Shown in pieces: positions 10,679 to 25,200 of a stretch of DNA of 64,000 nucleotides. Each line of letters opens with the position of its first letter. Position 1 is the stretch's first letter. The notes beneath the pieces were generated by a model. The model made no database searches. It worked only from the letters and a program-made list of their open reading frames with translations, and had not been told where the DNA came from. The stretch is from Hippasteria phrygiana (lineage: Eukaryota; Echinodermata; Asteroidea; Valvatida; Goniasteridae), in assembly GCA_037893225.1 (NCBI GenBank), contig JAZGUH010000416.1, positions 868,001 through 932,000 on the forward strand, read 5' to 3'. Made by a program: the position numbers and the translations under genes.

Positions 10679-13231
10679 CCTCGCAATGTTTATTTTCTTT
10701 CCGGCCACCATCTGTGTGCAGATTACCTTTTATTTATTGCTCCATGCCTGTCAAATTCCCTGGGGTATGGACTTGCTTTACTCATTCATAATTGCATGAA
10801 ATATCAACCAAATTCAGTAATTTTGACATGTATGGATAGCTTAGATCTGGCGCTACATGTTGCAATTATCGGCGGCTTCTTAGAGTTAAAACTTGTGGAG
10901 AAAATTCAAACCTCGCAATATTTATTTTCTTTCCGGCCAACATCTGTGTACATGTTACCTTTTATTTATTGCTCCATGCATGTCAAATTCCCTGGGGTAT
11001 GGACTTGCTTTACTCATTCATAATTGCATGAAATATCAACCAAATTCAGTAATTTTGACATGTATGGATAGCTTAGATCTGGCGCTACATGTTGCAATTA
11101 TCGGCGGCTTCTTAGAGTTAACACTTGTGGAGAAAATTCAAACCTCGCAATGTTTATTTTCTTCCCAGCCACCATCTGTGTGCAGATTACCTTTTATTTA
11201 TTGCTCCATGCCTGTCAAATTCCCTGGGGTATGGACTTGCTTTACTCATTCATAATTGCATGAAATATCAACCAAATTCAGTAATTGTGACATGTATGGA
11301 TAGCTTAGATCTGGCGCTACATGTTGCAATTATCGGCGGCTTCTTAGAGTTAAAACTTGTGGAGAAAATTCAAACCTCGCAATGTTTATTTTCTTTCCGG
11401 CCAACATCTGTGTACATGTTACCGTCTATTTATTGCTCCATGCCTGTCAAATTCCCTGGGGTATGGACTTGCTTTACTCATTCATAATTGCATGAAATAT
11501 CAACCAAATTCAGTAATTTTGACATGTATGGATAGCTTAGATCTGGCGCTACATGTTGCAATTATCGGCGGCTTCTTAGAGTTAAAACTTGTGGAGAAAA
11601 TTCAAACCTCGCAATATTTATTTTCTTTCCGGCCACCATCTGTGTGCAGATTACCTTTTATTTATTGCTCCATGCCTGTCAAATTCCCTGGGGTATGGAC
11701 TTGCTTTACTCATTCATAATTGCATGAAATATCAACCAAATTCAGTAATTTTGACATGTATGGATAGCTTAGATCTGGCGCTACATGTTGCAATTATCGG
11801 CGGCTTCTTAGAGTTAAAACTTGTGGAGAAAATTCAAACCTCGCAATATTTATTTTCTTTCCGGCCAACATCTGTGTACATGTTACCTTTTATTTATTGC
11901 TCCATGCATGTCAAATTCCCTGGGGTATGGACTTGCTTTACTCATTCATAATTGCATGAAATATCAACCAAATTCAGTAATTTTGACATGTATGGATAGC
12001 TTAGATCTGGCGCTACATGTTGCAATTATCGGCGGCTTCTTAGAGTTAACACTTGTGGAGAAAATTCAAACCTCGCAATGTTTATTTTCTTCCCAGCCAC
12101 CATCTGTGTGCAGATTACCTTTTATTTATTGCTCCATGCCTGTCAAATTCCCTGGGGTATGGACTTGCTTTACTCATTCATAATTGCATGAAATATCAAC
12201 CAAATTCAGTAATTGTGACATGTATGGATAGCTTAGATCTGGCGCTACATGTTGCAATCATCGGCGGCTTCTTAGAGTTAAAACTTGTGGAGAAAATTTA
12301 AAACCTCGCAATGTTTATTTTCTTCCCGGCCACCATCTGTGTGCAGATTACCTTTTATTTATTGCTCCATGCCTGTCAAATTCCATGGGGTATGGACTTG
12401 CTTTACTCATTCATAATTGCATGAAATATCAACCAAATTCAGTAATTTTGACATGTATGGATAGCTTAGATCTGGCGCTACATGTTGCAATTATCGGCGG
12501 CTTCTTAGAGTTAACACTTGTGGAGAAAATGCAAACCTCGCAATGTTTATTTTCTTCCCGGCCACCATCTGTGTGCAGATTACCTTTTATTTATTGCTCC
12601 ATGCCTGTCAAATTCCCTGGGGTATGGACTTGCTTTACTCATTCATAATTGCATGAAATATCAACCAAATTCAGTAATTTTGACATGTATGGATAGCTTA
12701 GATCTGGCGCTACATGTTGCAATCATCGGCGGCTTCTTAGAGTTAAAACTTGTGGAGAAAATGCAAACCTCGCAATGTTTATTTTCTTCCCGGCCACCAT
12801 CTGTGTGCAGATTACCTTTTATTTATTGCTCCATGCCTGTCAAATTCCCTGGGGTATGGACTTGCTTTACTCATTCATAATTGCATGAAATATCAACCAA
12901 ATTCAGTAATTGTGACATGTATGGATAGCTTAGATCTGGCGCTACATGTTGCAATTATCGGCGGCTTCTTAGAGTTAACACTTGTGGAGAAAATTCAAAC
13001 CTCGCAATGTTTATTTTCTTCCCGGCCACCATCTGTGTGCAGATTACCTTTTATTTATTGCTCCATGCCTGTCAAATTCCCTGGGGTATGGACTTGCTTT
13101 ACTCATTCATAATTGCATGAAATATCAACAAAATTCAGTAATTTTGACATGTATGGATAGCTTAGATCTGGCGCTACATGTTGCAATTATCGGCGGCTTC
13201 TTAGAGTTAACACTTGTGGAGAAAATTCAAA
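10679..13231. repeat. F-E-B-C-D-E-Bx then An-A-A-A
   Basis: Starts: F 10679, E 10911, B 11143, C 11375, D 11607, E 11839, Bx 12071, An 12304, A 12536, A 12768, A 13000. The first seven plus the preceding C (10447) form an eight-monomer C-F-E-B-C-D-E-B order seen again from 13232 and 16944. The three A monomers after An repeat the G228, G145, A131 series of the five-mer block upstream. Confidence 0.91.
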
Positions 13232-16200
13232 CCTCGCAATGTTTATTTTCTTTCCGGCCAACATCTGTGTACATGTTACCGTCTATTTATTGCTCCATGC
13301 CTGTCAAATTCCCTGGGGTATGGACTTGCTTTACTCATTCATAATTGCATGAAATATCAACCAAATTCAGTAATTTTGACATGTATGGATAGCTTAGATC
13401 TGGCGCTACATGTTGCAATTATCGGCGGCTTCTTAGAGTTAAAACTTGTGGAGAAAATTCAAACCTCGCAATGTTTATTTTCTTTCCGGCCACCATCTGT
13501 GTGCAGATTACCTTTTATTTATTGCTCCATGCCTGTCAAATTCCCTGGGGTATGGACTTGCTTTACTCATTCATAATTGCATGAAATATCAACCAAATTC
13601 AGTAATTTTGACATGTATGGATAGCTTAGATCTGGCGCTACATGTTGCAATTATCGGCGGCTTCTTAGAGTTAAAACTTGTGGAGAAAATTCAAACCTCG
13701 CAATATTTATTTTCTTTCCGGCCAACATCTGTGTACATGTTACCTTTTATTTATTGCTCCATGCATGTCAAATTCCCTGGGGTATGGACTTGCTTTACTC
13801 ATTCATAATTGCATGAAATATCAACCAAATTCAGTAATTTTGACATGTATGGATAGCTTAGATCTGGCGCTACATGTTGCAATTATCGGCGGCTTCTTAG
13901 AGTTAACACTTGTGGAGAAAATTCAAACCTCGCAATGTTTATTTTCTTCCCAGCCACCATCTGTGTGCAGATTACCTTTTATTTATTGCTCCATGCCTGT
14001 CAAATTCCCTGGGGTATGGACTTGCTTTACTCATTCATAATTGCATGAAATATCAACCAAATTCAGTAATTGTGACATGTATGGATAGCTTAGATCTGGC
14101 GCTACATGTTGCAATTATCGGCGGCTTCTTAGAGTTAAAACTTGTGGAGAAAATTCAAACCTCGCAATGTTTATTTTCTTTCCGGCCAACATCTGTGTAC
14201 ATGTTACCGTCTATTTATTGCTCCATGCCTGTCAAATTCCCTGGGGTATGGACTTGCTTTACTCATTCATAATTGCATGAAATATCAACCAAATTCAGTA
14301 ATTTTGACATGTATGGATAGCTTAGATCTGGCGCTACATGTTGCAATTATCGGCGGCTTCTTAGAGTTAAAACTTGTGGAGAAAATTCAAACCTCGCAAT
14401 ATTTATTTTCTTTCCGGCCACCATCTGTGTGCAGATTACCTTTTATTTATTGCTCCATGCCTGTCAAATTCCCTGGGGTATGGACTTGCTTTACTCATTC
14501 ATAATTGCATGAAATATCAACCAAATTCAGTAATTTTGACATGTATGGATAGCTTAGATCTGGCGCTACATGTTGCAATTATCGGCGGCTTCTTAGAGTT
14601 AAAACTTGTGGAGAAAATTCAAACCTCGCAATATTTATTTTCTTTCCGGCCAACATCTGTGTACATGTTACCTTTTATTTATTGCTCCATGCCTGTCAAA
14701 TTCCCTGGGGTATGGACTTGCTTTACTCATTCATAATTGCATGAAATATCAACCAAATTCAGTAATTTTGACATGTATGGATAGCTTAGATCTGGCGCTA
14801 CATGTTGCAATTATCGGCGGCTTCTTAGAGTTAACACTTGTGGAGAAAATTCAAACCTCGCAATGTTTATTTTCTTCCCAGCCACCATCTGTGTGCAGAT
14901 TACCTTTTATTTATTGCTCCATGCCTGTCAAATTCCCTGGGGTATGGACTTGCTTTACTCATTCATAATTGCATGAAATATCAACCAAATTCAGTAATTG
15001 TGACATGTATGGATAGCTTAGATCTGGCGCTACATGTTGCAATCATCGGCGGCTTCTTAGAGTTAAAACTTGTGGAGAAAATTTAAAACCTCGCAATGTT
15101 TATTTTCTTCCCGGCCACCATCTGTGTGCAGATTACCTTTTATTTATTGCTCCATGCCTGTCAAATTCCATGGGGTATGGACTTGCTTTACTCATTCATA
15201 ATTGCATGAAATATCAACCAAATTCAGTAATTTTGACATGTATGGATAGCTTAGATCTGGCGCTACATGTTGCAATTATCGGCGGCTTCTTAGAGTTAAC
15301 ACTTGTGGAGAAAATTCAAACCTCGCAATGTTTATTTTCTTTCCGGCCAACATCTGTGTACATGTTACCGTCTATTTATTGCTCCATGCCTGTCAAATTC
15401 CCTGGGGTATGGACTTGCTTTACTCATTCATAATTGCATGAAATATCAACCAAATTCAGTAATTTTGACATGTATGGATAGCTTAGATCTGGCGCTACAT
15501 GTTGCAATTATCGGCGGCTTCTTAGAGTTAACACTTGTGGAGAAAATTCAAACCTCGCAATGTTTATTTTCTTCCCAGCCACCATCTGTGTGCAGATTAC
15601 CTTTTATTTATTGCTCCATGCCTGTCAAATTCCCTGGGGTATGGACTTGCTTTACTCATTCATAATTGCATGAAATATCAACCAAATTCAGTAATTGTGA
15701 CATGTATGGATAGCTTAGATCTGGCGCTACATGTTGCAATCATCGGCGGCTTCTTAGAGTTAAAACTTGTGGAGAAAATTTAAAACCTCGCAATGTTTAT
15801 TTTCTTCCCGGCCACCATCTGTGTGCAGATTACCTTTTATTTATTGCTCCATGCCTGTCAAATTCCATGGGGTATGGACTTGCTTTACTCATTCATAATT
15901 GCATGAAATATCAACCAAATTCAGTAATTTTGACATGTATGGATAGCTTAGATCTGGCGCTACATGTTGCAATTATCGGCGGCTTCTTAGAGTTAACACT
16001 TGTGGAGAAAATTCAAACCTCGCAATGTTTATTTTCTTTCCGGCCAACATCTGTGTACATGTTACCGTCTATTTATTGCTCCATGCCTGTCAAATTCCCT
16101 GGGGTATGGACTTGCTTTACTCATTCATAATTGCATGAAATATCAACCAAATTCAGTAATTTTGACATGTATGGATAGCTTAGATCTGGCGCTACATGTT

Positions 16201-16249
16201 GCAATTATCGGCGGCTTCTTAGAGTTAAAACTTGTGGAGAAAATTCAAA
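13232..16249. repeat. Copy 1 of a 3018-bp internal duplication (13 monomers)
   Basis: Order: C, F, E, B, C, D, E, Bx, An, C, Bx, An, C. The same 13 monomers, with the same right-half variants, recur at 16944-19961, an offset of 3712 bp. The second E (14624) has C70 rather than A70 in both copies. Two x/NcoI pairs lie close together here (14856/15089 and 15553/15786), giving a 697-bp three-monomer spacing. Confidence 0.92.
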
Positions 16250-16481
16250 CCTCGCAATATTTATTTTCTTTCCGGCCACCATCTGTGTGCAGATTACCTT
16301 TTATTTATTGCTCCATGCCTGTCAAATTCCCTGGGGTATGGACTTGCTTTACTCATTCATAATTGCATGAAATATCAACCAAATTCAGTAATTTTGACAT
16401 GTATGGATAGCTTAGATCTGGCGCTACATGTTGCAATTATCGGCGGCTTCTTAGAGTTAACACTTGTGGAGAAAATTCAAA
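16250..16481. repeat. Type D monomer with A-like right half
   Basis: This monomer has the D left half but C212 in the right half, where the matching copy at 19962 has A212. It joins the first duplication copy to the odd 231-bp pair. Confidence 0.85.
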
Positions 16482-16943
16482 CCTCGCAATGTTTATTTTC
16501 TTTCCGGCCAACATCTGTGTACATGTTACCTTCTATTTATTGCTCCATGCCTGTCAAATTCCCTGGGGTATGACATGCTTTACTCATTCATAATTGCATG
16601 AAATATCAATCAAATTCAGTAATTTTGACATGTATGGATAGCTTAGATCTGGCGCTACATGTTGCAATTATCGGCGGCTTCTTAGAGTTAACACTTGTGG
16701 AGAAAATTCAAACCTCGCAATATTTATTTTCTTTCCGGCCAACATCTGTGTACATGTTACCTTCTATTTATTGCTCCATGCCTGTCAAATTCCCTGGGGT
16801 ATGACATGCTTTACTCATTCATAATTGCATGAAATATCAATCAAATTCAGTAATTTTGACATGTATGGATAGCTTAGATCTGGCGCTACATGTTGCAATT
16901 ATCGGCGGCTTCTTAGAGTTAACACTTGTGGAGAAAATTCAAA
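16482..16943. repeat. Two 231-bp monomers with private variants
   Basis: These are the only 231-bp monomers in the window (16482-16712 and 16713-16943). Both read TATGACATGC where all others read TATGGACTTGC: a net loss of one base, at 16569-16578 and 16800-16809. Both also share T130 and a T50/C52 combination seen nowhere else. They differ at position 10 (G in the first, A in the second). Shared private changes in adjacent copies mean one arose from the other by single-monomer duplication. The lesion falls within the otherwise almost invariant 86-129 stretch. Confidence 0.92.
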
Positions 16944-19900
16944 CCTCGCAATGTTTATTTTCTTTCCGGCCAACATCTGTGTACATGTTACCGTCTATTT
17001 ATTGCTCCATGCCTGTCAAATTCCCTGGGGTATGGACTTGCTTTACTCATTCATAATTGCATGAAATATCAACCAAATTCAGTAATTTTGACATGTATGG
17101 ATAGCTTAGATCTGGCGCTACATGTTGCAATTATCGGCGGCTTCTTAGAGTTAAAACTTGTGGAGAAAATTCAAACCTCGCAATGTTTATTTTCTTTCCG
17201 GCCACCATCTGTGTGCAGATTACCTTTTATTTATTGCTCCATGCCTGTCAAATTCCCTGGGGTATGGACTTGCTTTACTCATTCATAATTGCATGAAATA
17301 TCAACCAAATTCAGTAATTTTGACATGTATGGATAGCTTAGATCTGGCGCTACATGTTGCAATTATCGGCGGCTTCTTAGAGTTAAAACTTGTGGAGAAA
17401 ATTCAAACCTCGCAATATTTATTTTCTTTCCGGCCAACATCTGTGTACATGTTACCTTTTATTTATTGCTCCATGCATGTCAAATTCCCTGGGGTATGGA
17501 CTTGCTTTACTCATTCATAATTGCATGAAATATCAACCAAATTCAGTAATTTTGACATGTATGGATAGCTTAGATCTGGCGCTACATGTTGCAATTATCG
17601 GCGGCTTCTTAGAGTTAACACTTGTGGAGAAAATTCAAACCTCGCAATGTTTATTTTCTTCCCAGCCACCATCTGTGTGCAGATTACCTTTTATTTATTG
17701 CTCCATGCCTGTCAAATTCCCTGGGGTATGGACTTGCTTTACTCATTCATAATTGCATGAAATATCAACCAAATTCAGTAATTGTGACATGTATGGATAG
17801 CTTAGATCTGGCGCTACATGTTGCAATTATCGGCGGCTTCTTAGAGTTAAAACTTGTGGAGAAAATTCAAACCTCGCAATGTTTATTTTCTTTCCGGCCA
17901 ACATCTGTGTACATGTTACCGTCTATTTATTGCTCCATGCCTGTCAAATTCCCTGGGGTATGGACTTGCTTTACTCATTCATAATTGCATGAAATATCAA
18001 CCAAATTCAGTAATTTTGACATGTATGGATAGCTTAGATCTGGCGCTACATGTTGCAATTATCGGCGGCTTCTTAGAGTTAAAACTTGTGGAGAAAATTC
18101 AAACCTCGCAATATTTATTTTCTTTCCGGCCACCATCTGTGTGCAGATTACCTTTTATTTATTGCTCCATGCCTGTCAAATTCCCTGGGGTATGGACTTG
18201 CTTTACTCATTCATAATTGCATGAAATATCAACCAAATTCAGTAATTTTGACATGTATGGATAGCTTAGATCTGGCGCTACATGTTGCAATTATCGGCGG
18301 CTTCTTAGAGTTAAAACTTGTGGAGAAAATTCAAACCTCGCAATATTTATTTTCTTTCCGGCCAACATCTGTGTACATGTTACCTTTTATTTATTGCTCC
18401 ATGCCTGTCAAATTCCCTGGGGTATGGACTTGCTTTACTCATTCATAATTGCATGAAATATCAACCAAATTCAGTAATTTTGACATGTATGGATAGCTTA
18501 GATCTGGCGCTACATGTTGCAATTATCGGCGGCTTCTTAGAGTTAACACTTGTGGAGAAAATTCAAACCTCGCAATGTTTATTTTCTTCCCAGCCACCAT
18601 CTGTGTGCAGATTACCTTTTATTTATTGCTCCATGCCTGTCAAATTCCCTGGGGTATGGACTTGCTTTACTCATTCATAATTGCATGAAATATCAACCAA
18701 ATTCAGTAATTGTGACATGTATGGATAGCTTAGATCTGGCGCTACATGTTGCAATCATCGGCGGCTTCTTAGAGTTAAAACTTGTGGAGAAAATTTAAAA
18801 CCTCGCAATGTTTATTTTCTTCCCGGCCACCATCTGTGTGCAGATTACCTTTTATTTATTGCTCCATGCCTGTCAAATTCCATGGGGTATGGACTTGCTT
18901 TACTCATTCATAATTGCATGAAATATCAACCAAATTCAGTAATTTTGACATGTATGGATAGCTTAGATCTGGCGCTACATGTTGCAATTATCGGCGGCTT
19001 CTTAGAGTTAACACTTGTGGAGAAAATTCAAACCTCGCAATGTTTATTTTCTTTCCGGCCAACATCTGTGTACATGTTACCGTCTATTTATTGCTCCATG
19101 CCTGTCAAATTCCCTGGGGTATGGACTTGCTTTACTCATTCATAATTGCATGAAATATCAACCAAATTCAGTAATTTTGACATGTATGGATAGCTTAGAT
19201 CTGGCGCTACATGTTGCAATTATCGGCGGCTTCTTAGAGTTAACACTTGTGGAGAAAATTCAAACCTCGCAATGTTTATTTTCTTCCCAGCCACCATCTG
19301 TGTGCAGATTACCTTTTATTTATTGCTCCATGCCTGTCAAATTCCCTGGGGTATGGACTTGCTTTACTCATTCATAATTGCATGAAATATCAACCAAATT
19401 CAGTAATTGTGACATGTATGGATAGCTTAGATCTGGCGCTACATGTTGCAATCATCGGCGGCTTCTTAGAGTTAAAACTTGTGGAGAAAATTTAAAACCT
19501 CGCAATGTTTATTTTCTTCCCGGCCACCATCTGTGTGCAGATTACCTTTTATTTATTGCTCCATGCCTGTCAAATTCCATGGGGTATGGACTTGCTTTAC
19601 TCATTCATAATTGCATGAAATATCAACCAAATTCAGTAATTTTGACATGTATGGATAGCTTAGATCTGGCGCTACATGTTGCAATTATCGGCGGCTTCTT
19701 AGAGTTAACACTTGTGGAGAAAATTCAAACCTCGCAATGTTTATTTTCTTTCCGGCCAACATCTGTGTACATGTTACCGTCTATTTATTGCTCCATGCCT
19801 GTCAAATTCCCTGGGGTATGGACTTGCTTTACTCATTCATAATTGCATGAAATATCAACCAAATTCAGTAATTTTGACATGTATGGATAGCTTAGATCTG

Positions 19901-19961
19901 GCGCTACATGTTGCAATTATCGGCGGCTTCTTAGAGTTAAAACTTGTGGAGAAAATTCAAA
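16944..19961. repeat. Copy 2 of the 3018-bp duplication (13 monomers)
   Basis: Order C, F, E, B, C, D, E, Bx, An, C, Bx, An, C, matching 13232-16249 monomer for monomer. I saw no private difference between the two copies when comparing variable positions, so the duplication or homogenisation is recent. Confidence 0.92.
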
Positions 19962-22281
19962 CCTCGCAATATTTATTTTCTTTCCGGCCACCATCTGTGT
20001 GCAGATTACCTTTTATTTATTGCTCCATGCCTGTCAAATTCCCTGGGGTATGGACTTGCTTTACTCATTCATAATTGCATGAAATATCAACCAAATTCAG
20101 TAATTTTGACATGTATGGATAGCTTAGATCTGGCGCTACATGTTGCAATTATCGGCGGCTTCTTAGAGTTAAAACTTGTGGAGAAAATTCAAACCTCGCA
20201 ATATTTATTTTCTTTCCGGCCAACATCTGTGTACATGTTACCTTTTATTTATTGCTCCATGCATGTCAAATTCCCTGGGGTATGGACTTGCTTTACTCAT
20301 TCATAATTGCATGAAATATCAACCAAATTCAGTAATTTTGACATGTATGGATAGCTTAGATCTGGCGCTACATGTTGCAATTATCGGCGGCTTCTTAGAG
20401 TTAACACTTGTGGAGAAAATTCAAACCTCGCAATGTTTATTTTCTTCCCAGCCACCATCTGTGTGCAGATTACCTTTTATTTATTGCTCCATGCCTGTCA
20501 AATTCCCTGGGGTATGGACTTGCTTTACTCATTCATAATTGCATGAAATATCAACCAAATTCAGTAATTGTGACATGTATGGATAGCTTAGATCTGGCGC
20601 TACATGTTGCAATCATCGGCGGCTTCTTAGAGTTAAAACTTGTGGAGAAAATGCAAACCTCGCAATGTTTATTTTCTTCCCGGCCACCATCTGTGTGCAG
20701 ATTACCTTTTATTTATTGCTCCATGCCTGTCAAATTCCCTGGGGTATGGACTTGCTTTACTCATTCATAATTGCATGAAATATCAACCAAATTCAGTAAT
20801 TTTGACATGTATGGATAGCTTAGATCTGGCGCTACATGTTGCAATCATCGGCGGCTTCTTAGAGTTAAAACTTGTGGAGAAAATTCAAACCTCGCAATGT
20901 TTATTTTCTTTCCGGCCACCATCTGTGTGCAGATTACCTTTTATTTATTGCTCCATGCCTGTCAAATTCCCTGGGGTATGGACTTGCTTTACTCATTCAT
21001 AATTGCATGAAATATCAACCAAATTCAGTAATTTTGACATGTATGGATAGCTTAGATCTGGCGCTACATGTTGCAATTATCGGCGGCTTCTTAGAGTTAA
21101 AACTTGTGGAGAAAATTCAAACCTCGCAATATTTATTTTCTTTCCGGCCAACATCTGTGTACATGTTACCTTTTATTTATTGCTCCATGCATGTCAAATT
21201 CCCTGGGGTATGGACTTGCTTTACTCATTCATAATTGCATGAAATATCAACCAAATTCAGTAATTTTGACATGTATGGATAGCTTAGATCTGGCGCTACA
21301 TGTTGCAATTATCGGCGGCTTCTTAGAGTTAACACTTGTGGAGAAAATTCAAACCTCGCAATGTTTATTTTCTTCCCAGCCACCATCTGTGTGCAGATTA
21401 CCTTTTATTTATTGCTCCATGCCTGTCAAATTCCCTGGGGTATGGACTTGCTTTACTCATTCATAATTGCATGAAATATCAACCAAATTCAGTAATTGTG
21501 ACATGTATGGATAGCTTAGATCTGGCGCTACATGTTGCAATTATCGGCGGCTTCTTAGAGTTAAAACTTGTGGAGAAAATTCAAACCTCGCAATGTTTAT
21601 TTTCTTTCCGGCCAACATCTGTGTACATGTTACCGTCTATTTATTGCTCCATGCCTGTCAAATTCCCTGGGGTATGGACTTGCTTTACTCATTCATAATT
21701 GCATGAAATATCAACCAAATTCAGTAATTTTGACATGTATGGATAGCTTAGATCTGGCGCTACATGTTGCAATTATCGGCGGCTTCTTAGAGTTAAAACT
21801 TGTGGAGAAAATTCAAACCTCGCAATATTTATTTTCTTTCCGGCCACCATCTGTGTGCAGATTACCTTTTATTTATTGCTCCATGCCTGTCAAATTCCCT
21901 GGGGTATGGACTTGCTTTACTCATTCATAATTGCATGAAATATCAACCAAATTCAGTAATTTTGACATGTATGGATAGCTTAGATCTGGCGCTACATGTT
22001 GCAATTATCGGCGGCTTCTTAGAGTTAAAACTTGTGGAGAAAATTCAAACCTCGCAATATTTATTTTCTTTCCGGCCAACATCTGTGTACATGTTACCTT
22101 TTATTTATTGCTCCATGCATGTCAAATTCCCTGGGGTATGGACTTGCTTTACTCATTCATAATTGCATGAAATATCAACAAAATTCAGTAATTTTGACAT
22201 GTATGGATAGCTTAGATCTGGCGCTACATGTTGCAATTATCGGCGGCTTCTTAGAGTTAACACTTGTGGAGAAAATTCAAA
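19962..22281. repeat. D-E then an eight-monomer unit (B-A-F-E-B-C-D-E)
   Basis: After D (19962) and E (20194), the unit 20426-22281 is 1856 bp. It has the same order as the two tandem units at 26690-30401. The last E (22050) carries A131, which its counterparts lack. The first B ends with G228 and the A that follows has C189. Confidence 0.92.
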
Positions 22282-25200
22282 CCTCGCAATGTTTATTTTC
22301 TTCCCAGCCACCATCTGTGTGCAGATTACCTTTTATTTATTGCTCCATTCCTGTCAAATTCCCTGGGGTATGGACTTGCTTTACTCATTCATAATTGCAT
22401 GAAATATCAACCAAATTCAGTAATTGTGACATGTATGGATAGCTTAGATCTGGCGCTACATGTTGCAATCATCGGCGGCTTCTTAGAGTTAAAACTTGTG
22501 GAGAAAATGCAAACCTCGCAATGTTTATTTTCTTCCCGGCCACCATCTGTGTGCAGATTACCTTTTATTTATTGCTCCATGCCTGTCAAATTCCCTGGGG
22601 TATGGACTTGCTTTACTCATTCATAATTGCATGAAATATCAACCAAATTCAGTAATTTTGACATGTATGGATAGCTTAGATCTGGCGCTACATGTTGCAA
22701 TCATCGGCGGCTTCTTAGAGTTAAAACTTGTGGAGAAAATGCAAACCTCGCAATGTTTATTTTCTTCCCGGCCACCATCTGTGTGCAGATTACCTTTTAT
22801 TTATTGCTCCATGCCTGTCAAATTCCCTGGGGTATGGACTTGCTTTACTCATTCATAATTGCATGAAATATCAACCAAATTCAGTAATTGTGACATGTAT
22901 GGATAGCTTAGATCTGGCGCTACATGTTGCAATTATCGGCGGCTTCTTAGAGTTAACACTTGTGGAGAAAATTCAAACCTCGCAATGTTTATTTTCTTCC
23001 CGGCCACCATCTGTGTGCAGATTACCTTTTATTTATTGCTCCATGCCTGTCAAATTCCCTGGGGTATGGACTTGCTTTACTCATTCATAATTGCATGAAA
23101 TATCAACAAAATTCAGTAATTTTGACATGTATGGATAGCTTAGATCTGGCGCTACATGTTGCAATTATCGGCGGCTTCTTAGAGTTAACACTTGTGGAGA
23201 AAATTCAAACCTCGCAATGTTTATTTTCTTTCCGGCCAACATCTGTGTACATGTTACCGTCTATTTATTGCTCCATGCCTGTCAAATTCCCTGGGGTATG
23301 GACTTGCTTTACTCATTCATAATTGCATGAAATATCAACCAAATTCAGTAATTTTGACATGTATGGATAGCTTAGATCTGGCGCTACATGTTGCAATTAT
23401 CGGCGGCTTCTTAGAGTTAAAACTTGTGGAGAAAATTCAAACCTCGCAATATTTATTTTCTTTCCGGCCACCATCTGTGTGCAGATTACCTTTTATTTAT
23501 TGCTCCATGCCTGTCAAATTCCCTGGGGTATGGACTTGCTTTACTCATTCATAATTGCATGAAATATCAACCAAATTCAGTAATTTTGACATGTATGGAT
23601 AGCTTAGATCTGGCGCTACATGTTGCAATTATCGGCGGCTTCTTAGAGTTAAAACTTGTGGAGAAAATTCAAACCTCGCAATATTTATTTTCTTTCCGGC
23701 CAACATCTGTGTACATGTTACCTTTTATTTATTGCTCCATGCCTGTCAAATTCCCTGGGGTATGGACTTGCTTTACTCATTCATAATTGCATGAAATATC
23801 AACCAAATTCAGTAATTGTGACATGTATGGATAGCTTAGATCTGGCGCTACATGTTGCAATCATCGGCGGCTTCTTAGAGTTAAAACTTGTGGAGAAAAT
23901 GCAAACCTCGCAATGTTTATTTTCTTCCCGGCCACCATCTGTGTGCAGATTACCTTTTATTTATTGCTCCATGCCTGTCAAATTCCCTGGGGTATGGACT
24001 TGCTTTACTCATTCATAATTGCATGAAATATCAACCAAATTCAGTAATTGTGACATGTATGGATAGCTTAGATCTGGCGCTACATGTTGCAATTATCGGC
24101 GGCTTCTTAGAGTTAACACTTGTGGAGAAAATTCAAACCTCGCAATGTTTATTTTCTTCCCGGCCACCATCTGTGTGCAGATTACCTTTTATTTATTGCT
24201 CCATGCCTGTCAAATTCCCTGGGGTATGGACTTGCTTTACTCATTCATAATTGCATGAAATATCAACAAAATTCAGTAATTTTGACATGTATGGATAGCT
24301 TAGATCTGGCGCTACATGTTGCAATTATCGGCGGCTTCTTAGAGTTAACACTTGTGGAGAAAATTCAAACCTCGCAATGTTTATTTTCTTTCCGGCCAAC
24401 ATCTGTGTACATGTTACCGTCTATTTATTGCTCCATGCCTGTCAAATTCCCTGGGGTATGGACTTGCTTTACTCATTCATAATTGCATGAAATATCAACC
24501 AAATTCAGTAATTTTGACATGTATGGATAGCTTAGATCTGGCGCTACATGTTGCAATTATCGGCGGCTTCTTAGAGTTAAAACTTGTGGAGAAAATTCAA
24601 ACCTCGCAATATTTATTTTCTTTCCGGCCAACATCTGTGTACATGTTACCTTTTATTTATTGCTCCATGCATGTCAAATTCCCTGGGGTATGGACTTGCT
24701 TTACTCATTCATAATTGCATGAAATATCAACCAAATTCAGTAATTTTGACATGTATGGATAGCTTAGATCTGGCGCTACATGTTGCAATTATCGGCGGCT
24801 TCTTAGAGTTAACACTTGTGGAGAAAATTCAAACCTCGCAATGTTTATTTTCTTCCCAGCCACCATCTGTGTGCAGATTACCTTTTATTTATTGCTCCAT
24901 GCCTGTCAAATTCCCTGGGGTATGGACTTGCTTTACTCATTCATAATTGCATGAAATATCAACCAAATTCAGTAATTGTGACATGTATGGATAGCTTAGA
25001 TCTGGCGCTACATGTTGCAATTATCGGCGGCTTCTTAGAGTTAAAACTTGTGGAGAAAATTCAAACCTCGCAATATTTATTTTCTTTCCGGCCACCATCT
25101 GTGTGCAGATTACCTTTTATTTATTGCTCCATGCCTGTCAAATTCCCTGGGGTATGGACTTGCTTTACTCATTCATAATTGCATGAAATATCAACCAAAT

